A stretch of DNA of 64,000 nt from assembly GCA_000708835.1 (NCBI GenBank), contig DF237059.1, positions 5,588-69,587 of the forward strand, given 5' to 3'. The position numbers and the translations under genes are program-made. This DNA is from Klebsormidium nitens. Its lineage: Eukaryota > Streptophyta > Klebsormidiophyceae > Klebsormidiales > Klebsormidiaceae. Every line of letters begins with the position of its first letter. The first letter of the stretch is position 1. Positions 13,201 through 24,043 of this stretch are shown here, in pieces. The notes under the pieces are model-generated. The model made no database searches. It was not told the origin of the DNA and saw only the letters and a program-made list of their open reading frames with translations.

Positions 13201-14376
13201 CCAAAGCACAGTACTTCTATCCGTCATCCTCGGCGTCAATCGAAGGTCCATTACCTTGGCAAAAGTGACCGTGAAGGGAAGTTGCTCCTCAACAGTAGGA
13301 AGGCCCGCCGCTGAGAAGACGTGCACCCCAGCTCCACTGCGCCCATCCCAGGATGATGAAAAGTCTCCAACAAATGGCCGTACAGAAACTGCAGCAGAGC
13401 AAGACACCGCTCAAAGCCAGCCATTGTAATGGACCAAAGTTTTTCCACACTTACCACGCCCCCAATTCAGCATAGTGCATCTCATAACATCTTGAGGACT
13501 ACCGATTGGGCCTTCTCAGTGGGTTTGTTTTCATTTTCAGCATTCCAGCTCGACTTGAGGGTCTCTGAATAGCAGGACAGTTCTGCACAATGTAAGCCTC
13601 GGTCTTTACATGTGAGGTCCAGTATCTTGGGTCAACGGAAAGCAGCAAAGCAAGCAACTTCTCGGGGGAACCCCCTGCAGCCTGCCTACTGCATAACGCA
13701 TGATCAGGCTTGCTGTTTCCTGTTTCTGCTCTCCCAGCTGTCTCTCGTCTCCTGGACTTCTTTTCAGCTTTTCTTTTCCGGAGCAGCCAATAATTGTAGG
13801 TCAAGCATTCCTTGGCACTGCAACTGAAAGCAACATAAGAACACAGGGGCAGGTTCAAGTGTTCACCTACCTCTCCGTGCCAAGACCTCCCTCGCCATCA
13901 AAACCCTATGCAATGCATCCATGATGCCACCACCCTATCAGGCAGCTACTTCCCTGGAGATAATCCAAAACCCTCTGATGCAATGCAGCGGAGCCAAAGA
14001 GGCGAGCAGTTTGCTGTGCAATGCAATGAACGGACGCACTAAAACTGCATCGTTGGTAGCACAGCCCTGTGTCTGGTTCTAATCTGTTCCCTAAACGCTT
14101 CAGCCACCATCGTAATCTACCAAAGCTGCATAGGTCGTCGTCTGCTGTTCCACTTCCTCATAGATCGCAAGTCTTCTCTTCAAAACTGTCTACCAGAGAG
14201 GAGATTGATCATCTGATGCTCCTGAGTTCAGCTCCACAGGGCTGGAGCCTGGCCGGCTTCATGCTTCAAAATTTTGCATGATACGGCGGGAGCTTCGCGC
14301 CACTTCCGGTGCATCTCAGCCGTTCGTTTAATCGCCTGTCTTGCAGGAAGATTCACTTACCCCGTGGTAGACACAT
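4286..14376 (-). CDS. CDT2: CDT2/DTL, WD40 substrate receptor of CRL4 E3 ligase
   Basis: Fourteen exons (minus strand): 14361-14376, 13255-13388, 12764-12869, 12085-12146, 11685-11723, 11112-11208, 10123-10219, 9313-9396, 8870-8957, 8147-8223, 7624-7708, 7096-7164, 6136-6252 and 4286-5530. They sum to 2,316 nt, or 771 aa, with all junctions in frame. Residues up to about 370 form the WD40 propeller; telling pieces are FDIAWLQ, LLTGSGDQ, HILSGST, EVTGVDWC and VATCSDDCTVRVW. Two WDxR boxes that bind DDB1 are present: WDLR (166-169) and WDTR (217-220). The order of blocks follows plant and animal CDT2, which recognises PCNA-bound substrates such as CDT1 for ubiquitination. The 400-residue C-terminal exon is disordered and ends in KRQRTIIDYFKNP, a basic stretch plus a perfect PIP box. 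The 16-nt first exon (MCLPR) is the weakest part; it was chosen because its strong donor gives the required phase and an in-frame stop lies just upstream. Confidence 0.9.
4298..4321 (-). other. PIP box at the CDT2 C-terminus
   Basis: The codons read Q-R-T-I-I-D-Y-F (residues 761-768), matching the PCNA-interacting consensus Q-x-x-[ILM]-x-x-[FY]-[FY]. Only three residues follow before the stop. A basic KRQR precedes it and could also serve as a nuclear localisation signal. Positions 5-6 are I-D rather than the T-D of PIP degrons, and the chain ends before the +4 basic position. It should therefore bind PCNA without being a CRL4-CDT2 degron. Confidence 0.8.
5114..5275 (-). repeat. Three tandem 54-bp units in the CDT2 last exon
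   Basis: The last exon contains three consecutive 18-residue units sharing the pattern P-E/G-A-V/A-L-x-x-E-x-A-T-G-T-S-x-x-L-x (protein residues about 443-496). The DNA units are also alike, with a recurring TACCGGTCGC core on the plus strand. Unit length is a multiple of three, so copy-number change would keep the frame. Confidence 0.85.
6650..7075. repeat. Degenerate short tandem repeat in a CDT2 intron
   Basis: The intron between the last two WD40-encoding junctions is filled with imperfect repeats of an 11-12 nt unit close to TGTCCGAAGC, more than 20 times. It is an old intronic minisatellite. It produces long open frames on both strands (such as 6754-7197) that are not genes. Confidence 0.7.
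9957..10135. repeat. 14-bp tandem repeats and duplicated splice donor in a CDT2 intron
   Basis: Between about 10030 and 10105 a 14-nt unit (AAAGATAGRNTATC-like) is repeated five times. On either side lie near-identical copies of the exon-intron border: the authentic donor at 10121-10122 and a second copy near 10010-10013. In the second copy the exon tail and the GTGAGCCA donor are both preserved on the minus strand. Confidence 0.75.
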
Positions 14377-15031
14377 GGTTCACGTGACACACGTGAACGC
14401 CACGCGTCGGCAGCGCAGTACAGCTGCGCACCAGTCCTGAGAGCGCTCCATCATGCCTCCGAGCAGGGCAGCCTCTTCTCAGCAGAGCTCCCACGTCGAC
14501 TCTTTTTGGCGGCTACGTCGAGCGTCTTTGAGAGCACAGCTGTCTGCGCTCCCACAGCTGCATTTCATGCAAAGTTCTACCTGCCCGTTTCACGATGAGC
14601 TGTGCGGCCCTGCCAAAGGAGAGCACCATGGCAGATCCGCCTGTGCTTTCTTCTGAATGTCGATGTGGCAGCTTCAGTGGTTGTCGATCCGCCAGATCGA
14701 GCTGCACTTTTTGACGGAGCGGAAAAGTTCACCATGCACATCGCTCCAAATGCGACACCTTGCACCATGCTGCCCCATGATCGGAGCGCTTGAGCTCCAG
14801 TCCAGAATACAGACTTGTCACTGACTGCAGGACTACTCTGGTCTGCCATTGATCCAAAGTCTCGCACTTCAGCGATCTCGATTCTCATACATGTTCCATT
14901 CCACATTCTCATTCCTCGCATTCTACAATCAACCGATTGAGCAACTCCTTCGCAAATTTCTCCCCACTGCCTGTTCAATTCATCCCATACTTCTTACGCA
15001 AGTAACCTGTGACTAAGCTCAAGTCGCAGAA
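14377..15031. promoter_or_regulatory. Divergent CDT2/ELIP promoter region with paired G-boxes
   Basis: These 655 bp separate the CDT2 start (-) from the ELIP start (+) and must hold both 5'UTRs and proximal promoters. Positions 14378-14398 form a perfect 9-bp inverted repeat (GTTCACGTG, ACA spacer, CACGTGAAC) with two CACGTG G-boxes at 14381 and 14390. In plants, G-boxes are bound by bZIP and bHLH light and stress regulators. No convincing TATA box was seen for either gene. On the CDT2 side, a short in-frame upstream ATG frame (from about 14455) stops two codons before the chosen CDT2 ATG. Confidence 0.5.
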
Positions 15032-17055
15032 ATGGCCTCTGCTGCTATGATGACTAGCTCAGCCCTGTCCTCCGCTGCTTTTAGGAGCAGCACGATTGCC
15101 TCCACCTCTGGGCGCAGCACCTTTGTTGGCAATGCTCTGCCCGCTCTTCCCGTCAGGAGCTCCAGGAGGGCTGGCGTCAGGATGATGGCCAACAAGGCAG
15201 ACACCCCCCTGGTGAGGAGCTGAGCTGTCATTGTTTTACCAATCACTGCAGACCAGGATTCAGCAATTGGCTGAGCTCAGTTGTCAAGCTGTGCCGGTTT
15301 TTGTTGAATGTGCCCCCTATTTAGATCTGTCCACAAATTTATCTCCTCAAACATTATATTGGACGCTGTATTCGTGCTGAAGCAAGCCTATGCTGTGAAG
15401 ATGATGCTGTAAGACCCATGGGAAAGCGGAAAGTAGATCAGATGCAATCCCAAGATGGATGGTTCTCTGGACAGGCAATTAGTGGAGATGCATGTAGACT
15501 CTTTAGGTTGTTCGTTGTGTTAAGTCTGGTGCTGCACGGATATTATTCTTCAGCAATCTCCGCAGATCCTGTGATCTCTCCCCAAAATACCGCAAAAGAA
15601 ACCAGCAGTATGGAAAGTCACAATGATTGATCAGCATCTACTGGTTACCCTCCTATCCCATAGCAGCCAGAGCATCTAGTGGTTTACCCACCCGACTAAC
15701 TCCACAATGCTCCACTAACAGCCCGACACCAAGAAGGATGTTGACCCCAAGAACAACGAGCGCCTCCTGGTGTTCGAGGAGACCCCCGCTGCCGAGTTCT
15801 TCCGCCCTGAGGAGGAGAGGCGTCCCGAGACTGGTGACAAGTCTCCTGTTGCCATCTTCAAGTTCGATGGACCCCTTCCCGAGCTGGTCAACTGCCGGTT
15901 GGCAATGATTGGCATGGCCGCTGCTTTCGGAACTGAGCTGGCCACTGGCATGAGCGTGTATGAGCAGGTGAGTATCTATCTGTGGATGGGTGGAGCTGTT
16001 TTGTTTCTGTGAGCTTTGTCTTGCATGCTGACATGTCATGCAGACTGACTTGCAATCCGACCAGGACAGATTACAGATGAGCGTGGTTCACAAAGGATCT
16101 TACTTGGTCTAGATCTGTACCAGTATGAACGACATTGGAACTCTTTGGCACTCTGTACTTTGGCATGGAACTCTTTGGCACTCTGTACTTTGGCATGTCA
16201 CAGGGTTCTTTTACAGGCAACAGTAAATGCACAGAATTCTTAGTTAGCAGAACATGAGAGGCAGAAACGTGAAGAAGTTGAAAAGTAGAGGGCTTGGTTC
16301 TTCGGAAGTAGGCTGTTTCACCATTTCGTCCGGCTTTACCAGCGAAATGACAACCTGACAATGCCTTGTCTCACAGGTCACCAAGGGCAACGGTGCATTC
16401 TGGTTCCTGGCTGTATCCCAGCTGTTTGTGTGGGCTAGTCTGGTCCCCATTTTCAAGGGCGAGTCCAGCGACGCCCGTAAGTTCGGCCCCTTCACCGCCC
16501 GCGCTGAGAGGTGGAACGGCCGTCTCGCCATGTAAGGACATGCTGAACAAGTCTATTTTTACTTCCACGCAACATGTTTGCAAAAAAAAATTGGCCTTTG
16601 AAGTTGCTTGCATGTGACATATTTGCAAAAAAATATTGGCCTTTGAGAATATTGGCCTTTGAGATTGCTACTGATCACATCTGGAGGTTCTTTCTGCGCT
16701 CCTCACGATCTGAAGGGTTGTCAAGAATTGAAAAGATCAGCAGCTAGATGTTGAAAGGAGGGATGGTTAGTCATAGAGGTATGTCATGAAATAAGAGATT
16801 GAAATTGTTGACCGATTTGGTCTTTTCGAAAGTTTGTAATTTATTTCACTGACTTGGTTCTTCGGTTAGTGCAGAAGCATGTCCTCATCACTCTTGAGGA
16901 TTTTCTCGTTTAAGTGCAGGAAGTTCTGCTTCCATCACTCTTGCAAACACCCTCAATCTTAGGCATTCAACAAATTGTTCTCTCTTTGTGGCAGGTTGGG
17001 CGCTGTCATTCTCCTGGTCGTGGAGGGCGTGAAGGGCGGGCCTATCTTGTTCTAA
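15032..17055 (+). CDS. ELIP: Early light-induced protein (ELIP), three-helix LHC-like
   Basis: Four exons (15032-15211, 15722-15967, 16377-16531, 16995-17055) give 213 aa with all junctions in frame. Residues 1-55 are rich in Ser, Ala and Arg with almost no acidic residues, as in a chloroplast transit peptide. Helix 1 (about 114-133) and helix 3 (about 186-208) both carry the chlorophyll-binding LHC motif, seen as ELVNCRLAMIG and ERWNGRLAMLG. Helix 2 (about 149-168) is the hydrophobic FWFLAVSQLFVWASLVP. The ending GVKGGPILF is typical of the family. ELIPs sit in thylakoids and bind chlorophyll transiently under high light, cold or desiccation to limit photo-oxidative damage. Length and helix number match ELIP rather than two-helix SEP or one-helix OHP proteins. 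CDT2 is its divergent neighbour. Confidence 0.93.
16136..16195. repeat. Perfect 30-bp tandem duplication in ELIP intron 2
   Basis: A 30-bp unit beginning TGGAACTCTTTGGCACTC occurs twice back to back without mismatch (16136-16165 and 16166-16195). The lack of divergence suggests a recent slippage event. Confidence 0.9.
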
Positions 17056-18283
17056 TTACTTACCAGCTGAAACAGTAATTGAAAAAGGGCGAAAGAACTG
17101 TTTGATGTGAATATCAGTGTTGCATAGCATAGATATGTTACCGCACGCACAGGAACAGTTGTGTAGAACAGCTAGATAGACAAACAAATTTTTAACTACT
17201 GCTCATTGTTGCAATGAAGTGAAGTTGACCGTTCACATTCTTGCATTCACCACCACTTATCTATCATTTCCACACCCTTACAAAATCCTCGCGACATTAC
17301 ATAAACTACATCTGGATTTGAAATTCAGCAAAAAAATGATTAAACCTGAATTAGAAATCTGGATGTACATTTATCATGATAAACTGGGTGAAACAGCTTG
17401 AGTACACGCAATTTACATCCTAAAAATTAGTGTTTAACCACTCTCGATCATGATAGAAATATGTAACTACGTGAAGAAAATTAAACGGAAGGATGCACAT
17501 ACTGGAATGAAATTTTGCATATAACCCATGAGCATATGTCATGAGTATACCTCATATACACTGGCAACCTTAGATTTCCAAATTACGCTTTTGAAGGGGA
17601 AAAACTCAAAATTGATCTCGAATCTTTATAAATATTATGATCTTAAAAATCCGTTTTCACTTGCTAAATTTGCAATCACTTGCAATTTACGATTGTTTAC
17701 TTGAATTGAATGTTAGGCCGCTGACATGACGTATATACACAACATGCAGGCAGCTCGGACCTTAGTTAGCAAGACCGCCCTCCAAGAAACAGCTTGACAC
17801 GGAGTTCAATGTCACACATCCCTGTATCGTCCGACAAATTGCATGTCATAACTACATTGGCCACATTTACTTTGATTGCAAGTAGGATTGTCCAAGCCGG
17901 TCGGGGCGATGAGGAGGTGCTGTTTATAATGCTTTCAAGGTACGAGTCACTATAACAATCATTCTCGAGAAAACTGAGTACTCGCTTGTATTTGTTCATC
18001 CCTGTAACGAAGATGTGAATTCGTACACTCACGTATGATCAGAGGAGTGAGCAGAAGATTCATTTCAGAGTGGTAGAGTAGTATGCACGGATCGTTTACG
18101 CGAGCTCGAGTAGATCCAAAACCTCAGTCAGTAGGATTGCATATCCCGTGACTGTCTTAAACGTACAGCACTCCTCTGATCCTTACAAAGTCACTAGTCA
18201 GTAATTACTGTTCTGTCTTCCCTCTCGCTTTCACGTAAGACCTCCTTGGAATCCCCAAAAATCTCGATGTACAGACGAATATG
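17056..18283. other. AT-rich convergent spacer
   Basis: This lies between the ELIP stop (+) and the DGAT2 stop (-). It is markedly more AT-rich than the flanking genes, especially 17150-17720, and contains several near-palindromic TATGAGTATACCTCATATA-like stretches around 17525-17560. No coding potential with splice support was found. The 88-codon minus frame at 17766-18032 has no recognisable similarity. Confidence 0.6.
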
Positions 18284-21200
18284 TCACACGAGAACCAGTT
18301 TGTGCTTCGGATCCGCAGACATTCCTACGTATTTGTTGAACAGCTGCTTGACCGCTTCGACGTACCGGCTATGAAACTCCTCCACAGTCTCGCCGTCCTT
18401 TGCAAAAAGCGGCTCCCCGAACGCCATCAGCAGATCCCTGCAGAGTAAAGTGCCACGTGTCAAGAACGAACGGTGAAGAAAAAAACTTGCGAGCAAATCC
18501 AAACAGAACTGAGGTCCTCAGAAGACTGCACCTCTGGCAATAGCGATACAGTGCCATGCGGATATATTCCGTATACGGATGTACGGATATACGGTTCAGC
18601 GGAGGTCAAGTGGGCCAGCGTGTGAATGAGATGGTGTCTTTAAGCAGTGAAGAGTTGCAGCCTACCACTAAACCTGCGCCGAAAGTTAGAGACGCATGCG
18701 CCCACAGACACCTAGACTAGAGGAGTACATATATTGGGAGCAACTAGAGGAGCGGGAGCCAAAATGAAACGACGACGAAACTGCTTCAGTGTTAGCGCCA
18801 GACGCCTAAAAACCAGGCGCGCACGGGAATCCAATCGCGTGATTATGAAAGGTTGCAGCTTGCGCCATCTAGAACGTCCCCTTGCAGGGGGCCGGCGACA
18901 ATCTTCTGCCCTATCGAGCCCGGTGGTCGCTCACAAAAGATGACGTCGGACGCCTGACGCTTCGGACGACTCCCGATTCCCTCATGCCTGCTCATTCCCA
19001 CAACCGGGCTCTCTGACCCTTACACAGTAAACAGCAGACGCGACAGAGTATTCAATGGACGCACTGAACCGCAGCGCGCGGAAGAGTCGGCATCGGGGGC
19101 GAGACCAGAGTTGCGTTTTACAAGCAAGCACGGGGAGCACGAGACCGCAGATTGCCCATATACGCGGCCCCCGCTTACGAAGCTGAGGAGGGCTTTGAAA
19201 AGCGTTAACCACTCGGTGTGGGCTTGCTGAACTTGACATTATAAGTGGGACTCGTCTTTTGTATTTACTCAGGAAAGGGAAAAAGCAGAAAACAGATCGT
19301 ATAAGCACAAGAATCAGCCGCATAGCCGGGCCCCTTCCGACAGTGAAAGAGGATTGAAAGGTACGCAATCGGCGGAAGGAGGCGCATATGTGCAAAAAGC
19401 AACCCCATAAGCGGAGCCCTCGGCATCCAATCTGGCCAAAGAGGTTGCCAAACGGTCTGATAGTTTGTTAAAGTCGACGGTTTGGATCCGACGCATGCGG
19501 AACGGATGTGCTCTTGACAAGTCTATTGACATTACACGAAGGATCCAAAGCCGCTACCCAAAGGGCGGTAATACCAAGGTATCGTCCAAGCCGGAGCTTT
19601 TGGTCGAAAAGTATAAAACAAATCATTCAGAAAGGAACGGCACAGATGAAGTGCTAACGACAAAGAACGGCTTTTGGGTGTCATACCAACTGGACTCGAG
19701 TGTACCTCACCTTTGAGCGCACGCAGGCTCTCTAAATAGGTCAACAACACCGGCTCGACCTTTATCTTCTGCAACTGCAGGAGAAAGCAACAAGTAGGTA
19801 TACGTAGACGTACCGTTGATACGGGAAGGGCAGGTTCCAGAAGCCGTGAAACAGGGGCACCCCGATGGGGACGTAGTGGTTCACGGCCTCCCAGAACTTG
19901 AGGAACCGCAGCGGCTGGGGCTTGAACAACTGTAGAATAAAAAAAGGACTGCTTTCAATTCACATTGTTTGGGAAGTCCGGAATCCGTTCTGCACTTGGC
20001 TGTATCACTCGGCTGTGTCGCTTCTCAAAATCGGAAGGCTTAACAATGGCTTGAATTGAACGGTCTCGCCATGTTGAGCTCGAAGGCGACCTCGAGGCTC
20101 GTGCTTTTCCTTGGAATCGAATCGTCAGGGGCAATCAGATATGTGACTCACGCTCAAGCACAAACAAACGAACCGAACCGACGCGCTTCAAATCGAGCGG
20201 AAGCGCTTCACGGAGCGAGCGCTTCTTCACAGGGGAACGGAACAACTGATCCAACGGAGTTGGGGTTTCAACGTGTGCTCTGTGTCGTCCACGCACACTT
20301 TTGTTGACTAGGCGGCATTGAAAAGCACCAGTACGACCGTTTGCTACTTGACAACACCAATAATAAACCAAGCCAGATCCAAGACAAGTCAACAATTGCC
20401 TCTCATCAACGGATATCAGCCCATGTGCGTGGAAACTGCTGACGGGACAATGGTCAGCTCTCTATTTCCACGCCGTCTCCAGATAGATGCATCTTAGTCA
20501 ATATTGGCTCCGAAAAGATAGCCGTAAGTTACTAACTCACTGAGTTCTCATTGAAGAAGTAGACTGGAACCAGTCCGGCCTTGGTTTCCAGGGCCAGCTT
20601 AATGAATCCGAATCTGCAAAGAGCCCAATATGTGTTTCTCGTTAGCAGTCGGAAATCCGAATCCTACTTACATGAAAATCAAACCGACATCAGTTGCTAC
20701 AGTCTGGCAAGGAATCCGGCAGATCTTCTTGGAGCCGGGAACGGAGTGGTAAAGAAACCCGTGACAAACCCTGGTTCTTATTCTGCGTACGCATGTTTGA
20801 CGAATCTCCAAAACGGAGTCAGGAAAGCTGCCGTGAGTCGGATTGACGGCACTGACTCTTCCCCGAACGAGGAAATGTATTTCGTTATATGCAAATCAGA
20901 GTGACACTCAGCCAAAAAGCCCTTCCCCGCCGGACTCAACCGTCCAAAAAGAAGCACTGCGTTTCGGCCCATCTTCACAGGCGAGCATAGAGACGAGAGG
21001 AACGTGAAGCGCAATCGCAAGCAAGCCCACCGCTTCTTCAGGTACAACACGTCTTTGTCGGGGTACGTTGGCAGACAGACCTCCTTCACACCGCCCACGA
21101 CGATCGCAACCTGCCAAAAGAACGGAAGTTGGTTTAGCTTGACGAACCTTTCTTTTTGTTTGGAATAAGGACGGACCGCCCGAGCTTACATCTCAGCTCC

Positions 21201-22940
21201 TTTGCGTCGCCACTGTGTTGGCGACCTCTTCCCGAAACGGAAGAGGAAAACGGGTTAGCGGTTGTCAAAACCGGATTTTGTTGGGAAGGCGACGGAGAGT
21301 CCCAGTTCACTGTAAGACCAGACAATATGAAAATTTCTACGAGTGAGCGTCAGCGGTGCTGTGAGGCGACCTGGGTAGAAAGACGAACGTCGTTTGAAGA
21401 CGAAAGAGAGTCCGCCAGATTCGGTTTCAGCCCGAAAGAGGAGCTGTCTCGCAAGGGACTTTATCCAAGGGCTCCAAGCACAAATGAATTTTACAAAGTG
21501 AAATCAGTGGCATAGGCAGAAGCAGCAAAATATTGAAGTCTCTGACCGCAAAGAAGATGGGAACTTTTAATCCGAAAAAGTTGCGGGCCCGTCTGCCTTT
21601 CCGGCTTTACCCGGGAATTCTGGAGCCATGTCGATAGGCTTTCTTCTGATTCACAACGGCTTTTACCAGTAACATTCGGAAAAGCAAGAACGAGCTCGTG
21701 GAGACGGGTCATCAAGAACGAAGGACTCTGCTCACATTGTTGCCTCGTTCTAGTTGCGCTCGCATCGATGGCTTTGCAGCGGAAATGGCGCCGAGCATGT
21801 AGAACCAGTCTGTGGCGATAAACGTATTGTTCAGTCAGGCAGCTTGTCACAGCCAACGTCTAGAAGGGACGAGTCAGGTTCCGAACGTCAGAGCTTGCCT
21901 ATGAATCGCCTCAAAGATGCCCGTTTCTCCTATATTCGTTCTACAATAGGTAACTGACGGACAAATGTGGTGCCTCTGCAGACAAATGTGGCTTGAGCCA
22001 ATTGCTGATTTGTTGGCATTGTCCAGTTCGTTTGTGTCCGACCCATTCCCAACTTGAGCTACCTCAATTTGGGCTTTGCAGGAAAATGCACTTGGACAAC
22101 TACTTGCTTCTACTGACGAATCATCATTCCAACTCTCAACCACTTTACGCGCCTGCGACACTTGAACTGCCCACCGGAGCCAGTGATGACAGTTTAAAAG
22201 ATCTTAAGCAAACGAGTATGGGCAGAAGTTAGAAGATGCAAGATCATTTTGAGTACTTAAGCTTTGACGCAGTTTTGGAGCTGACTCAGGAACTCACTTC
22301 GAACAAATGGAACGTAGAAGAATGCAGCGGCGATAGCGCCAAACACGTCCCCACCCCCCTCAGGAAGCACCCGCCGGAAAACGTCGTGTAGCTGGCTTAT
22401 CAACGCAGTTGAGTACATAACCCGCCCGTGGGGATGCAACCCAAAAATGTATCTCTTTCCAGGGGGGTACTGTTTGGCTGGAATTACAGCCCTGCTCGAG
22501 TTTGCGTAATGTGCAAGTGTAATGTATAAGCGTCTGAAGTACTCCTCTCGAAATAGGCGGTTGTAGTATGGAGGGAGGAGGAGGAAGAGGATGTTCAGAG
22601 CAGCCCAGACGAGCCATACGCTATGGCTCAGCTGGCGGTAAGCTATGTACAGCCCGGCGGCTATGGTGGGCAGGAACAGTGGGCTGTAGGGGAAGAAGAA
22701 GACAAACCAGAGACTGAGGACGGTCCAAATTGTACAAGGGTGTCCGTCTTTCAAGTCGAGCACAATGTGGTCGTCCTTTTTGGCGACAATGGGGGCAATC
22801 CCGCCCTGATTCCGGGGGCGGACGTCAGCTGTGTTAACGCCGGATCTCTGAGAGCGGAGCTTGAAACGAAAGCGCTTTTGAGCACTGGAGTCAGAGCTGC
22901 CTGCTGGGACAAGCCGTGATTCAGATTCTTCTGCCGCCAT
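18284..22940 (-). CDS. DGAT2: DGAT2-family acyl-CoA:acylglycerol acyltransferase
   Basis: Six exons (minus strand): 22298-22940, 21736-21809, 21031-21110, 20541-20613, 19814-19929 and 18284-18437. They sum to 1,140 nt, or 379 aa, all in frame. A polar N-terminus is followed by two hydrophobic segments (about 70-100 and 107-123) that form the membrane hairpin of the family. The active-site motif HPHG is at 169-172 in YIFGLHPHGRVMYS. Downstream blocks in family order are WFYMLGAIS, VAIVVGGVKEV, FGFIKLALET, LVPVYFF, FHGFW and FGEPLF. DGAT2 enzymes acylate diacylglycerol at the ER to make triacylglycerol; related members use monoacylglycerol or other alcohols, so the exact acceptor is not proven. 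The ATG at 22940 is preferred because the upstream extension lacks another ATG. Confidence 0.9.
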
Positions 22941-23539
22941 GCTGAGCGCCGGGGTTTGCAATGAGTCCCCCCTCCGTGCTCTATAGACACCGGGAGATCA
23001 GACTAGAATCAACTTTGCTTTTCAACTCCCTGCCGATCATACACGTGTGATCAGCTGCGGGACGCCAGCTTCCCTTGCTGCAGCAGCCCTATCTGATCCG
23101 CAGCGAGAATGGCAGCTGTTGACTAGTGATCCTGAGAGAGATGCTCAGCCCGCACTTCCATATGCGCACCCATGAGTTGCATGCATTATTCTGTCCCTTT
23201 GCAGTACACGGGCCTTCGCGCAAAATTTCCACCAGTACAAACAGTACGTTCTGCGCATGCAAGTTTGATTCCGTCAGCCCGAGGCGCCAAGTCAGCATTC
23301 CGACGGATCAGCGCTAGCAGCCTAAATGCATGCAAGCATTTAATGGGTGCACACTGGGCCTGCCCGGCGGAACGAAATTGACGGAACGTCGGCGGAATCT
23401 ATTGACTGGTAAAACCTCGCGGTGTTAAACCGGTAAACCTCGCGGGGTCCGGTGACGTTGTTCGACCGCGCTGCAGTCGCGGCCGCCGACGCGGCAGCGG
23501 CAGACTTGACTCATGGGGTACGCAACCCACTACTGGGGC
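22941..23539. promoter_or_regulatory. Divergent DGAT2 / orphan-gene promoter region
   Basis: This is the spacer upstream of DGAT2 (-) and of the transcription unit starting near 23570 (+). It contains a clustered CATGCA (RY-like) stretch around 23176-23345 and GC-rich sequence around 23400-23500. No coding potential was seen. Promoter identity is inferred from position. Confidence 0.45.
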
Positions 23540-23547
23540 TATAAAAG
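23540..23547 (+). promoter_or_regulatory. TATA box of the orphan gene
   Basis: TATAAAAG sits about 500 bp upstream of the ATG at 24044. The predicted transcript starts near 23570, and its leader is interrupted by an intron from 23789 (GTAAGT) to 24042 (ATGCAG), with the ATG two bases into the second exon. Confidence 0.6.
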
Positions 23548-24043
23548 ATGCTTTTAGTCTTGATCTTGCAGAAAAGCATCGCTTGCTTCCCAGTGGTCCA
23601 TTCTCTCAGCTATACCCCGGTCTGTACCAGCTACACTTGATCGTCTCGCGCCCAGCTTTCTGTGATCTTCCTGCCTTGTCGCACTCGCAGATCCTGTACC
23701 ATAAAGCACTCCTTCGCTTCTAATCAGGTCACTCTTCTTGCTTGTACTCAAACTCAGGCTTGCTGATCGAATCTTCCGATTTCTCATTGTAAGTGCTGTC
23801 ACTGGATTTCATTTGCGGAGAATTCGAACCGTCGTCAAATCTGGAATGTTTGTGTAGTAGATTGCCCGAAGAATCAAGAAAGTCTGTTTTCATAACGATA
23901 TCCGAGCGAGATTCCAGCTCATAAACTCCATTTCACAGCCGTTCCCTGTTTCCTTTCGCAAGACGGGCTAACGTACATAAGCACGCAGATATTCAGGCAA
24001 TTGGAGAGCAATCCTGCTGATCCCTCTACTTCCATGATGCAGG

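Noticed and set aside
19711-19780. Possible extra DGAT2 exon encoding LQKIKVEPVLLTYLESL
   Set aside because: No acceptor gives the needed phase without a stop, and joining 19814 directly to 18437 restores the family sequence YQRDLLMAFGEPLF in frame.
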